Source of the DNA: an uncultured Eubacteriales bacterium
GTDB lineage: Bacteria; Bacillota; Clostridia; Lachnospirales; Lachnospiraceae
Assembly (NCBI GenBank): GCA_900545455.1
Contig: UQZF01000004.1
Span: forward strand, 1 to 40,122
DNA: 40,122 bases
Direction of reading: 5' to 3'
Part shown: piece by piece, positions 1 through 8,793 of the stretch
Position numbering within the stretch: position 1 is the stretch's first letter
Layout: each line of letters starts with the position of its first letter
Notes under the pieces: model-generated
Databases searched by the model: none
Told to the model about the DNA's origin: nothing
The model's input: only the letters and a program-made list of their open reading frames with translations
Made by a program: the position numbers and the translations under genes

Positions 1-2387
1 ACTGTCATATCAAGTACATCAAATATACTTTTCCCCTTGTACTTTACTTCCAGCGTCTCTCTGTTATATCGTTTTCCCTCACATACCTCGCATGGAACAT
101 AAATATCCGGCAGGAAGTTCATTTCAATTTTCACAATACCGTCTCCACTGCAGGCCTCACATCGCCCACCCTTGACGTTAAAGCTAAACCTTCCTTTTTT
201 ATATCCCTTTGCTTTTGCATCCGGTGTGGCAGCAAACAGATCACGGATCATATCAAACACACCTGTATAAGTTGCCGGATTGGACCGGGGTGTTCTTCCG
301 ATCGGTGACTGGTCTATTGCAATCACCTTATCCAACTGCTCCATCCCCAGAATCTCTCTGTGTTTTCCCGGAATGCATCTGGCACGGTTCAGATTTCTGG
401 CAAGACTCTTGTATAGGATTTCATTTACCAGCGAACTCTTTCCCGATCCGGATACCCCTGTCACACAGGTCATAATTCCCAGCGGAAATTTCACATTAAT
501 ATTCCTGAGATTATTTTCTGCTGCCCCTTTTACCTCCAGCCAGCCTGTCGGTTGCTTTCTTTCCTCCGGAACAGAAATCTGTTTTCTGCCACTGAGATAA
601 GCACCCGTAACGGAATTCTCATTTGCCATAATTTCTTCTGCAGTCCCCGCTGCCACCACTTCTCCACCGTGAGAACCGGCACCCGGCCCAATATCTACAA
701 TATAGTCTGCTGCCAGCATAGTATCCTCATCATGCTCCACTACAATCAGTGAATTGCCCAGATCACGAAGTTTTATCAACGTATTCAACAGTTTGTCATT
801 ATCTCTCTGATGAAGTCCGATGCTCGGCTCATCGAGAATGTATGCGACACCGACAAGTCCCGAACCGATCTGTGTGGCAAGCCTTATTCTCTGTGCCTCT
901 CCACCTGAAAGGGTTCCCGTGGCTCTTGAGAGTGTCAGGTATTCAAGTCCTACATTTATAAGGAAACCTATTCTCGCCTTAATCTCCTTTAGAATCTGCT
1001 CTCCTATTGTCTGCTGCATAGGTGAGAGCGTGAGCTCATCGAGAAAAGCCTTGAGCTTGACAATGGACATATCAGTCATCTGGTATATATTGATTCCACC
1101 GACGGTTACGGCAAGAGATGTGGCCTTGAGACGCTGTCCCTTGCAGACCTCACACGGTGTTATCTTCATGAATGTCTCGTACTCCTGCTTCATGCTGTCG
1201 GAAGCTGTCTCTCTGTAACGCTTCTGCATATTGCGGATAAGTCCCTCAAACGCAATGTCGTACACTCCGACACCGCGCTGTCCGCGGTAATGAACCTTGA
1301 CGGTATGACCGCCCGTTCCGTTAACCAGAATATCCTTAATCTCTGCCGGATAATCCTTGAACGGCGTGCCGAGGCTGAACTTATACTCCTCGGCAAGTGC
1401 CTTCAGGATTGCTCTCGTGAAACTTCCCTCATCAGTAGCCGATTGCCATCCGAGCGCCGCAATGGCACCCTCGTCGATACTCAATCTCTTGTCAGGAATA
1501 ATGAGGTCTATATCGAACTCCATCTTGTAGCCGAGTCCGAAACACTCAGGGCATGCACCAAACGGATTGTTGAACGAAAAGCTTCTCGGCTCAACCTCCT
1601 CAACACTTATACCGCAGTCAGGACACGCAAAGCTCTGGCTGAAGTTAAGCATTTCACCATCAATGACATCAATCATCGCAAGACCGTCTGCAAGTGCAAG
1701 TGCCGCCTCAACTGATTCCGTGAGTCTCTTCTCCATTCCTTCCTTGACCGAAAGTCTGTCGACAACAATCTCTATATTGTGCTTTTTATTCTTTTCAAGC
1801 TTGATGTTCTCGGTAAGCTCATATATAATTCCGTCAACTCTCACGCGGACATATCCGCTCTTCTTGGCACTCTCAAGAACCTTGACATGCTCACCCTTGC
1901 GTCCTCTCACGACAGGCGCAAGTACCTGAAACTTCGTTCTCTCCGGAAGCCCCATAATCTGGTCTACAATCTGGTCTACAGACTGCTTCTTAATCTCCCT
2001 GCCGCACTTAGGACAGTGCACGATACCGACTCTCGCATAAAGAAGTCGCATATAGTCATATATCTCGGTCACGGTTCCCACCGTCGAACGCGGGTTGCGG
2101 TTCGTCGACTTCTGATCTATGGATATGGCAGGTGAAAGTCCCTCAATGCTGTCAACATCCGGCTTCTCCATCTGGCCTAAGAACTGTCTCGCATAAGAGG
2201 AGAGCGACTCCATGTATCTTCTCTGTCCTTCCGCATATATCGTATCAAAAGCAAGCGACGACTTACCCGAACCGCTCACACCCGTGAGCACGGTGAAAGA
2301 ATCGCGCGGTATATCAACATCAATGCCCTTGAGGTTGTGCTCACGGGCCCCTCTTATTTTTATATAATTTCTTGAATACAGTGCCAT
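1..2387 (-). CDS. uvrA: UvrABC system protein A, partial (C-terminal end outside window)
   Basis: Damage-recognition ATPase of nucleotide excision repair, which loads UvrB on damaged DNA. About 795 of the usual ~940 residues are present. Visible in order: first Walker A (GVSGSGKSSL, near residue 35), a CPDC...CPEC zinc module near residue 250, first ABC signature LSGGEAQRIRLA (near residue 490) with ILDEPSIGLHQRD, second Walker A (GVSGSGKSSLVNEIL, near 635), and the start of the C-terminal zinc finger (CEACSGDG...CEVC). The second signature lies outside. The ATG at 2387 is one base after the uvrB stop and has its GGAGG site inside the uvrB end, so the two are co-transcribed. The reading frame is intact, but codon use changes near 770-835: the distal part favours CTG and AAA, the proximal part CTT/CTC and AAG. 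See findings. Confidence 0.97.
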   Translation of the reverse strand, partial: MALYSRNYIKIRGAREHNLKGIDVDIPRDSFTVLTGVSGSGKSSLAFDTIYAEGQRRYMESLSSYARQFLGQMEKPDVDSIEGLSPAISIDQKSTNRNPRSTVGTVTEIYDYMRLLYARVGIVHCPKCGREIKKQSVDQIVDQIMGLPERTKFQVLAPVVRGRKGEHVKVLESAKKSGYVRVRVDGIIYELTENIKLEKNKKHNIEIVVDRLSVKEGMEKRLTESVEAALALADGLAMIDVIDGEMLNFSQSFACPDCGISVEEVEPRSFSFNNPFGACPECFGLGYKMEFDIDLIIPDKRLSIDEGAIAALGWQSATDEGSFTRAILKALAEEYKFSLGTPFKDYPAEIKDILVNGTGGHTVKVHYRGQRGVGVYDIAFEGLIRNMQKRYRETASDSMKQEYETFMKITPCEVCKGQRLKATSLAVTVGGINIYQMTDMSIVKLKAFLDELTLSPMQQTIGEQILKEIKARIGFLINVGLEYLTLSRATGTLSGGEAQRIRLATQIGSGLVGVAYILDEPSIGLHQRDNDKLLNTLIKLRDLGNSLIVVEHDEDTMLAADYIVDIGPGAGSHGGEVVAAGTAEEIMANENSVTGAYLSGRKQISVPEERKQPTGWLEVKGAAENNLRNINVKFPLGIMTCVTGVSGSGKSSLVNEILYKSLARNLNRARCIPGKHREILGMEQLDKVIAIDQSPIGRTPRSNPATYTGVFDMIRDLFAATPDAKAKGYKKGRFSFNVKGGRCEACSGDGIVKIEMNFLPDIYVPCEVCEGKRYNRETLEVKYKGKSIFDVLDMT

Positions 2388-2388
2388 T

Positions 2389-4371
2389 TCAGTCCTCCAA
2401 CATATTCTTCTTAATCTCAATAATCCTGTCTCGAAGCTCTGCCGCCTGTTCAAAGTCAAGCTCCGCTGCCGCCTTATGCATACGCTTGTTGAGCTCCTTC
2501 AGCAGCTTCTCAAGCTCCTTACGGCTCATGGACTCCATATCCTTCTCCATGTCAGCCTTGGACTCCGTCGCAGCCTTCGATATAGCTATGAGGTCACGAA
2601 CCGCCTTCTTGATGGTCGTCGGGGTTATACCATGCTCCTCGTTATACTTTTTCTGAATCTCCCTACGTCTCTCCGTCTCATCGATGGCGCGTCTCATGGA
2701 ATCCGTCATCACGTCCGCATACATTATGACACGTCCGTCCGCATTACGGGCAGCTCGTCCTATTGTCTGGATAAGCGATGTCTCGGAACGCAGGAATCCC
2801 TCCTTGTCGGCATCAAGAATTGCAACCAATGTAATCTCAGGAATATCAAGTCCCTCTCTAAGAAGGTTAATTCCTACAAGAACGTCAAACACATCCAGAC
2901 GCATATCCCTTATAATCTCCGCTCTCTCAAGCGTATCAATATCCGAGTGCAGATACCTGACTCTTATCCCCGCTTCCTTCATATAGTTGGTCAGATCCTC
3001 CGCCATCCTCTTAGTCAGCGTGGTTATAAGCACCTTGTTGTGCTTGGCTGTTTCCTTATTGACCTCACCAATCAGGTCATCAATCTGTCCCTCAACAGGC
3101 TTGACAGTAATCTCAGGATCAAGCAGACCTGTAGGTCTTATAATCTGCTCCGTTCTGAGAAGCTCATGCTCTGCCTCGTACTCGTTCGGCGTAGCCGACA
3201 CGAACAACATCTGGTCAATCTTTCCCTCGAACTCCTCGAAGTTGAGTGGTCTGTTGTCCAACGCTGACGGCAGACGAAAGCCATAGTTTACCAAAGTTGT
3301 CTTACGCGACCTGTCGCCCGCATACATTCCTCTTATCTGAGGTATCGTAATATGTGACTCATCGACTATTATAAGGAAATCGTCAGGAAAATAATCGAGC
3401 AGCGTGTACGGAGGCGTCCCCGGTGCAAGTCCCGCAAGGTGTCTTGAATAGTTCTCGATACCCGAGCAAAAGCCTGTCTCAAGCATCATCTCAACATCAA
3501 AGCTTGTTCTCTCCTTGATTCTCTGAGCCTCCAAAAGCTTGTCCTCGCTCTTAAAATAGGCTACTCTCTCCTCCATCTCCTGCCGGATGTTCGCAGCCGC
3601 CTCTATCATCTTATCTCTCGGAACGACATAGTGCGATGCCGGAAAAATTGCGATGTGCGACAGCTCTGCCTTCTTCTCACCCGTCAGTACATCTATCTCA
3701 GTAAGTCTGTCTATCTCATCCCCAAAAAATTCAATTCTCACGGCTCTGTCGGTGGAAGCTGCCGGGAAAACCTCAAGCACATCTCCTCGAACCCTGAATG
3801 AACCCCTCTTAAAATCCATGTCATTTCTCGTGTATTGATTGTCTACGAGCTTGCGTATTATCTCGTCCCTGTCCTTCTCCATCCCGGGTCTCAATGATAC
3901 AACCATGTTCTCATAGTCGACCGGGCTTCCGAGTCCGTATATACATGAGACGCTCGCGACGATAATTACATCCTTGCGCTCCGAAAGTGCCGCCGTCGCG
4001 GAATGTCTGAGCTTATCTATCTCATCATTGATTGCCGAATCCTTCTCTATATAAGTGTCAGTCGACGGAACATAAGCCTCCGGCTGGTAATAATCATAGT
4101 ATGAAACAAAATACTCCACCGCATTCTCAGGGAAAAACTCCTTCATCTCACCGTATAGCTGCCCTGCAAGAGTTTTATTGTGTGAAATTATAAGTGTAGG
4201 CTTATTCAGTGCTGCAATGACATTCGCCATCGTAAAGGTCTTACCCGAACCGGTGACACCTAGAAGCGTCTCGAACTGGTTCCCCTCCTTAAATCCCTTC
4301 ACAAGCTCCTCTATCGCATGAGGCTGGTCTCCTGTCGGCTGATATTCGGAATGAAGCTTGAAACTATCCAT
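2389..4371 (-). CDS. uvrB: UvrABC system protein B
   Basis: Helicase-like damage-verification subunit of nucleotide excision repair; partner of UvrA and UvrC. With the start at 4371 it has 660 residues, normal for the family. Visible: the N-terminal SEYQPTGDQPHAI, Walker A GVTGSGKT, the beta-hairpin segment YYDYYQPEAYVPSTDTYIEK, helicase motif DESH, motif VI region QTIGRAARN, and the C-terminal UVR domain (ELDFEQAAELRDRI) that contacts UvrC. The longer frame to 4401 adds ten residues unlike UvrB. ATG 4371 has a GGAGA site 6-7 bases upstream and is preferred. It is first in the uvrB-uvrA operon, behind a promoter with a LexA-like box. Confidence 0.98.
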   Translation of the reverse strand: MDSFKLHSEYQPTGDQPHAIEELVKGFKEGNQFETLLGVTGSGKTFTMANVIAALNKPTLIISHNKTLAGQLYGEMKEFFPENAVEYFVSYYDYYQPEAYVPSTDTYIEKDSAINDEIDKLRHSATAALSERKDVIIVASVSCIYGLGSPVDYENMVVSLRPGMEKDRDEIIRKLVDNQYTRNDMDFKRGSFRVRGDVLEVFPAASTDRAVRIEFFGDEIDRLTEIDVLTGEKKAELSHIAIFPASHYVVPRDKMIEAAANIRQEMEERVAYFKSEDKLLEAQRIKERTSFDVEMMLETGFCSGIENYSRHLAGLAPGTPPYTLLDYFPDDFLIIVDESHITIPQIRGMYAGDRSRKTTLVNYGFRLPSALDNRPLNFEEFEGKIDQMLFVSATPNEYEAEHELLRTEQIIRPTGLLDPEITVKPVEGQIDDLIGEVNKETAKHNKVLITTLTKRMAEDLTNYMKEAGIRVRYLHSDIDTLERAEIIRDMRLDVFDVLVGINLLREGLDIPEITLVAILDADKEGFLRSETSLIQTIGRAARNADGRVIMYADVMTDSMRRAIDETERRREIQKKYNEEHGITPTTIKKAVRDLIAISKAATESKADMEKDMESMSRKELEKLLKELNKRMHKAAAELDFEQAAELRDRIIEIKKNMLED

Positions 4372-4394
4372 ACAAATTCTCCAATCTCTAAAAT

Positions 4395-4408
4395 CAAACA
4401 CATGTTCT
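4395..4408 (-). promoter_or_regulatory. LexA-type SOS box upstream of uvrB
   Basis: On the minus strand the sequence is AGAACATGTGTTTG. It fits the Gram-positive LexA consensus CGAACRNRYGTTYC at all core positions (GAAC, N4, GTTY), with only the outer bases differing. It lies about ten bases downstream of the -10 element at 4418-4423, over the transcription start, where a repressor would block initiation. uvrBA is a classical LexA target in Firmicutes, so sequence and context agree. Confidence 0.75.
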
Positions 4409-4417
4409 GATATTGAT

Positions 4418-4445
4418 AGTATACCACATTATTTTAAATTGTACA
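4418..4445 (-). promoter_or_regulatory. Promoter of uvrB-uvrA
   Basis: Minus-strand extended -10 TGGTATACT (TATACT at 4418-4423) with a weak -35 TGTACA (4440-4445) 16 bases upstream. It sits about 50 bases before the uvrB ATG and abuts the LexA-like box. Confidence 0.6.
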
Positions 4446-4460
4446 GATAAAGTTTAATTT

Positions 4461-4510
4461 TTTTAAAACAAAAACCTTGAAGCCGCGTTCTCTCACAGTC
4501 TCAAGGTTTT
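4461..4510 (-). terminator. Rho-independent terminator of the ftsEX operon
   Basis: A perfect 10-bp stem (4471-4480 with 4501-4510; arms AAAACCTTGA and TCAAGGTTTT) encloses a 20-base loop. On the minus strand it is followed by TGTTTT. It lies 33 bases after the stop of the acetyltransferase gene and before the uvrB promoter, so it separates the two operons. Confidence 0.65.
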
Positions 4511-4543
4511 CTTAATTGATAACATTATTCAATTCAGGTTTTC

Positions 4544-5077
4544 TCAAACATCACATCCGTACACATTCCTATACAATACATCCCTGATATTTGCAAACTC
4601 GCTCTCCAAAATTGTCCCGCCCGTCGTCATAATGAGAAGCGGCACGGGATTTTTCCCTGCCGACATCGGCGGCTGAATATACGGGTAATGGTTGAGATTG
4701 AAGCCGTTCCGCGAGTAGAAGCCTATGCGCCTGCGCGCAAGCTCATTCTCCGGCAGCTCAACCTCGAGGCAGATCGGCTTGTCGGACATATCCTGCAAAG
4801 CTTTAAGGATTGACGCTCCGACACCGCCGTTCCTGCTGTCCGGGTTTACGGCGAGGTGTTCAATGTACATGAAATCGTCGAACTCCCACACTGCGCTGAA
4901 CGCCTTCAGGCTTTTGCTGCCCGCCTGCCCGTCAACGACATAGACACTGTACTCGGGACGCGAAAACAGCTCCATCTGCTCCTCATACTCCCTGTATTCA
5001 TCGTCCGGAAAGCTTTTTTCCATTATCTCATATATTCGGTCAAAATCCTCCTGACCTGTTTTTCGTATTTCTATCAT
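4544..5077 (-). CDS. GNAT-family N-acetyltransferase
   Basis: A 177-residue single-domain protein with a GNAT fold. EHLAVNPDSRNGGVGASIL (near residues 73-91) is the conserved strand 4 and acetyl-CoA pyrophosphate loop; GFYSRNGFNLNHYPYIQPP (near 118-136) is the usual C-terminal motif. The substrate cannot be read from the sequence. The start is 12 bases after the ctpA stop, making it the last gene of the ftsE-ftsX-envC-ctpA operon, and a terminator follows. No link between this enzyme and division is known to me; it may simply be a passenger. The family is confident, the function is not. Confidence 0.85.
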   Translation of the reverse strand: MIEIRKTGQEDFDRIYEIMEKSFPDDEYREYEEQMELFSRPEYSVYVVDGQAGSKSLKAFSAVWEFDDFMYIEHLAVNPDSRNGGVGASILKALQDMSDKPICLEVELPENELARRRIGFYSRNGFNLNHYPYIQPPMSAGKNPVPLLIMTTGGTILESEFANIRDVLYRNVYGCDV

Positions 5078-5089
5078 TTACATATTTAC

Positions 5090-6451
5090 CTACTTCTGTT
5101 CCTTTAATATCTCTATTGCCTTCTGAAGCTGAGTATCCTGATCCTCAGGAATATTTACATAAACCTTAAGTTCATCCGGAAGGTCAATTTCAACATCCGG
5201 AGAAACACCAACTTTATGAATGCTCTTTCCGCTCGGCAGATAGTAATCCTCAATCGTGAGCTTCATACCCGTTCCGTCATTGAGCGAAAATATCGTCTGA
5301 ACAATGCCTTTTCCAAATGTTGTTGTTCCGACAAGCGTTCCGACACCATAGTCCTGAATCGCACCCGCAAAAATCTCGGATGCACTTGCACTGTTGCCGT
5401 TGATAAGCACTGCCAGCGGAACATTAAGTTTTGTCTCTGCATCGGATTTGTACTCCTGTGCAACGCCGTTCTTATCCTTTACCGAGACGATAACTCCCTC
5501 AGGAAGTATATCATCAAGCATATCGACAACAATATTGAGAAGTCCGCCCGGATTGTTTCTGATATCCACAACCAGTGCTTCCATTCCCTGTGCCGTAAGT
5601 GCGTCGAATGCCGACGAAAACTGCTTTGCGGTGACTTCATCAAACTCATCAACCTGGATATATCCTATATTATCATCGAGCATTCTGTAGGTAACAGTCT
5701 CCACATCTATCTGACGTCTTGTTACCTCGACATCAAACACCTCATCCTCACGCTGAAGAGTAATTGTAACGGTAGTTCCTTCCTCCCCGCGGATAAGCGC
5801 AACCGCGGCATTCAAATCCATTCCCGTTATCTCCGTGCCGTTTACCGCAAGTACCAAATCTCCCGGTCTGATGCCTGCCTCATAACCCGGGCAGTTCTCA
5901 TACGGTCTGACAGCCGTTACAATTCCGGTCTCTATATTCTGCTGAACGACAACACCGATTCCGCAATACGAACCTGATGAACTCTCCAAAAATGAGTTGT
6001 ACTCATCCTCAGTGTAATATAAAGAATACGGATCTCCGAGCGAATCCATGACAGCCTTGTAGATTGCATCTATCATCTCATCTTCGTCATAGTCATACAG
6101 GTAATAGTAATCAATCACCTGCATAAGCGTATCTATTTTCTCGATAACCTCATCGGTGAGCTGTGGGCTTACCGGCTTATATTTTCCGTAAGTCGCCTTT
6201 GTCGTCTCACCCGTGCTCTTTTTATTGACCTTTGTTTCCGTCGTATCAGCCGTCTCACTTTCCTCGGCAGAACTCTCCTTAACCTGATTCTTATAATCCG
6301 AACCCGGTCCGATAAGCGAAGATATTCCGCTGCATCCTGCAAGCACCGCCATTACAAGCACCGCTGATAACATTCCAACGGCAATTCCCTTAAGAAAGCC
6401 GCTGTTTTTCTTTTTTTCGGTTGGTGAAAGATTCTCATTCCTAATATCCAT
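5090..6451 (-). CDS. S41-family C-terminal processing peptidase (CtpA-like)
   Basis: Membrane-anchored serine protease of 453 residues acting outside the cytoplasmic membrane. A transmembrane anchor lies near residues 22-42, followed by a Ser/Thr/Glu/Lys-rich linker, a PDZ domain (near 150-225, with GIRPGDLVLAVNG) and the S41 catalytic domain. The nucleophile Ser is in NGNSASASEIFAGAI and the general-base Lys in TFGKGIVQT. CtpA enzymes trim or degrade cell-wall hydrolases and envelope proteins. Its place 45 bases after the FtsEX-linked M23 peptidase makes control of that hydrolase the natural hypothesis. GAGG lies seven bases before the ATG. Confidence 0.93.
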   Translation of the reverse strand: MDIRNENLSPTEKKKNSGFLKGIAVGMLSAVLVMAVLAGCSGISSLIGPGSDYKNQVKESSAEESETADTTETKVNKKSTGETTKATYGKYKPVSPQLTDEVIEKIDTLMQVIDYYYLYDYDEDEMIDAIYKAVMDSLGDPYSLYYTEDEYNSFLESSSGSYCGIGVVVQQNIETGIVTAVRPYENCPGYEAGIRPGDLVLAVNGTEITGMDLNAAVALIRGEEGTTVTITLQREDEVFDVEVTRRQIDVETVTYRMLDDNIGYIQVDEFDEVTAKQFSSAFDALTAQGMEALVVDIRNNPGGLLNIVVDMLDDILPEGVIVSVKDKNGVAQEYKSDAETKLNVPLAVLINGNSASASEIFAGAIQDYGVGTLVGTTTFGKGIVQTIFSLNDGTGMKLTIEDYYLPSGKSIHKVGVSPDVEIDLPDELKVYVNIPEDQDTQLQKAIEILKEQK

Positions 6452-6496
6452 ATATAATCCTCATTTCCGGCACCGGCATATAACCTGCCATGCCAT

Positions 6497-7888
6497 TTAG
6501 TAACGCGGAACTGTCACATAATCAAGCGGATTTACAAATTCACCCTTAATAATAAGAGAAAAATGGAGATGTGGTCCCGTTGAATTACCTGTACTTCCAA
6601 CAAGCGCTATCGTGTCTCCCGCATTAACCTGCTGTCCCACAGACACAAGAATGGCAGAAGCATGTGCATACAATGTAACAACACCGCCGCCGTGATCTAT
6701 CTTTACACAGTTTCCGTAGCCCCAGTAGCTCTGGGCGAGAATTACGGTTCCGCCGTAAGCCGCAACAATAGGCGTTCCGTTGATTCCGGCTCCCGAAATG
6801 TCCGTGCCGTCATGGAGCTTCTCGTATCCGAGAATCGGGTGCATACGCATTCCGAACTGTGATGTAATTCTATTATATCCCGGAGCAGGCCATGTAAAAC
6901 CTGTGACATTAATCTCGGCAAGCTTGGCTGCTACAGCCGCGTCGGCATCCTGATTGAGCCTTGCCTGCTCGGCGAGCCATGCCGCATACTGCGCTCTCGC
7001 GTCCTCAACGAGCTTCTTCTGATCCTCGACCTCCTGCTCGGCAAGTCGTTTGAGCTCCTCAGTATTGCTCTGCTCGGTCTCGAGGTTGCTCAACTCCCTG
7101 TTCTTCGAGTCATACAGCTCAGTATATGTAGCCTGAAGCACCTCCTGTGCCTCCATGTTGGCATCAAGTACAGCCTTCTGGCTCTCAAGCTCAGCAAGCT
7201 GTGACTCATACAGCTCATTCTGTGCTTCAAGCTCACTGTTCTGAGTCTCCAGATCAGCTAAAAGTGTTGTAACCTGCTCCTTAGTCTCCCCGTATTCAAT
7301 CAGCTTCTGTCTGTCATACTTGGAAATCTCCGATATGTACTCGGCATTGTTGAGGAAATCAACCATGCTGTCGGATGAGAAAAGAATGTCAAGAAAGCTT
7401 TCGTCACCGTTCTCATACATATACTGTATTCTCAGCTTCATCGAAGCATACTGATCGGCCTCGGTCTGCTGTGCATCCGCCAAATCAATCTTTGTCTGCG
7501 CAATATTCGCAGTCACGGTCTCAATAGCCGCAAGCGTGACATCAATCTGAGCTTGTTTTGCGTCTATCTCAGCCTGTTTAGCCTCTATATCCTGATTGAG
7601 ATTGTAAATCTGCAGTGTCACATCCGATATCCATCCGTCAACCTGGTTAATATATGACTTGGTATCGGAAATATTGTTGTTCAGCTCATTGAGCTGGCTT
7701 TCAAGTGCCTGCTCCTGCTCCTGTGCCGCCTGCAGCTCTCTCTCAGCCCTCTTAACATCATCCTCTGTAATCGCCTGAAATTCGTCCGGTTTCATCGGAA
7801 GCAGCACAAGAAGTACCACCGCGAACAAAAACCTTTTCAAAATCTTACTCTTCAAGTTCATCCCTCCCGAAATTACTTTCCCCATCAT
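6497..7888 (-). CDS. EnvC-like murein hydrolase or activator with LytM/M23 domain
   Basis: Secreted 463-residue protein: an N-terminal signal or anchor helix (near residues 17-33), a long coiled coil (about 40-320) rich in Glu, Gln, Ala and Leu, and a C-terminal M23 domain (near 345-455). The zinc ligands are intact (HDGTD, YAHAS, HLHF), unlike activator-only EnvC, so it may cut peptidoglycan itself. It follows ftsX with a 4-base overlap, and the coiled coil is the part that would dock to the FtsX extracellular loop. The ATG at 7888 has no good ribosome site and is probably coupled to ftsX; an ATG nine codons on (7861) has GGGAGG too close to it. Confidence 0.9.
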   Translation of the reverse strand: MMGKVISGGMNLKSKILKRFLFAVVLLVLLPMKPDEFQAITEDDVKRAERELQAAQEQEQALESQLNELNNNISDTKSYINQVDGWISDVTLQIYNLNQDIEAKQAEIDAKQAQIDVTLAAIETVTANIAQTKIDLADAQQTEADQYASMKLRIQYMYENGDESFLDILFSSDSMVDFLNNAEYISEISKYDRQKLIEYGETKEQVTTLLADLETQNSELEAQNELYESQLAELESQKAVLDANMEAQEVLQATYTELYDSKNRELSNLETEQSNTEELKRLAEQEVEDQKKLVEDARAQYAAWLAEQARLNQDADAAVAAKLAEINVTGFTWPAPGYNRITSQFGMRMHPILGYEKLHDGTDISGAGINGTPIVAAYGGTVILAQSYWGYGNCVKIDHGGGVVTLYAHASAILVSVGQQVNAGDTIALVGSTGNSTGPHLHFSLIIKGEFVNPLDYVTVPRY

Positions 7889-8793
7889 ACTTTAAGATGC
7901 TTGCGAAGTGTTGTATAGCTTCCGAGAAAACCTATTCCTATACCGAGAATTGCCGCAACAGGCACCAAGGTAGCAAACACGGTCTTGACCGGAAGAAACG
8001 CAAGTATATTTGATAAAAATGTAAATCTGTTGATGATATAGTAAACTACATTCTCATACAGGTAATAAATAACAATCATCGGGAGCATCGCCCCGACAAA
8101 ACCAATAACAACGCCTTCTACTATAAACGGTGCCCTGACGAAGCCGTTTTTTGCTCCGATAAGCTTCATAATCGCAATCTCCTCTTTGCGCACCGCGATA
8201 CCTACAGATACCGTATTTCCAATAAGGAAAAGCGCTACAAAAAAGAGCACAATAATCATTGTGAGCGAAATCATGCTGACCAGCCCGCTGACATCGGTAA
8301 GAGAATTGGCTGTAATCTCTGAACGCTTTACCGAACGCACTCCGTCTATATTCTCAACACTCGCTGCAACCGTGGCAAGTGCATCTGCGCTGTCGAGGTA
8401 TACCGTGTATGACGCTGAGTTGGCAAGAGGATTGTCCTGTTCAAATCCATCTGCCAAGTCCATTCTGTCTCCAAAATATTTAACCTTGTATTTCTCCCAT
8501 GCTTCTTCGGGCGATGTATACTCTATGAGTGTCACATTCTCCATCTGCTGTATGGTCTTTCCAATCGATTCAATTCTCGCATCCGATGTTCCCACGTCAA
8601 AAAACACCGTAAGGCAGGTATTCTTCTCAACCTCTGTCACCATATAGGACACGTTCTTTGCCACGCAGAAAAATATCCCGAACAAAAAAATACAAGCCGC
8701 CATAGTTGCCACGGAGGCCAGTGAGAAAAGCCGGTTCCTGTATATATTCTTAAATCCCTGCTTAATGCAGTATCCAAGCGAACTAATCTTCAT
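7885..8793 (-). CDS. ftsX: Cell-division ABC-like transporter permease FtsX
   Basis: Membrane subunit of the FtsEX complex, which transmits ATP hydrolysis to cell-wall hydrolases at the septum. 302 residues with the FtsX layout: TM1 near residues 20-45, a large extracellular domain (about 46-165), then three helices near 170-200, 220-250 and 265-295. The start at 8793 overlaps the ftsE end by 11 bases and has GGGGGG about eight bases upstream. The frame extends to 8826, but that would overlap ftsE by 44 bases and add residues unlike FtsX. It sits between ftsE and the M23 peptidase, as expected for an FtsEX-hydrolase unit. Confidence 0.94.
   Translation of the reverse strand: MKISSLGYCIKQGFKNIYRNRLFSLASVATMAACIFLFGIFFCVAKNVSYMVTEVEKNTCLTVFFDVGTSDARIESIGKTIQQMENVTLIEYTSPEEAWEKYKVKYFGDRMDLADGFEQDNPLANSASYTVYLDSADALATVAASVENIDGVRSVKRSEITANSLTDVSGLVSMISLTMIIVLFFVALFLIGNTVSVGIAVRKEEIAIMKLIGAKNGFVRAPFIVEGVVIGFVGAMLPMIVIYYLYENVVYYIINRFTFLSNILAFLPVKTVFATLVPVAAILGIGIGFLGSYTTLRKHLKV

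Noticed and set aside
2476..3267. 263-residue frame on the plus strand
   Set aside because: Antisense to uvrB, basic and low in family features, no ribosome site. A shadow of the uvrB codon pattern.
5216..5977. 253-residue frame on the plus strand
   Set aside because: Antisense to the CtpA-like protease; composition is unlike a real protein and no start signal exists.
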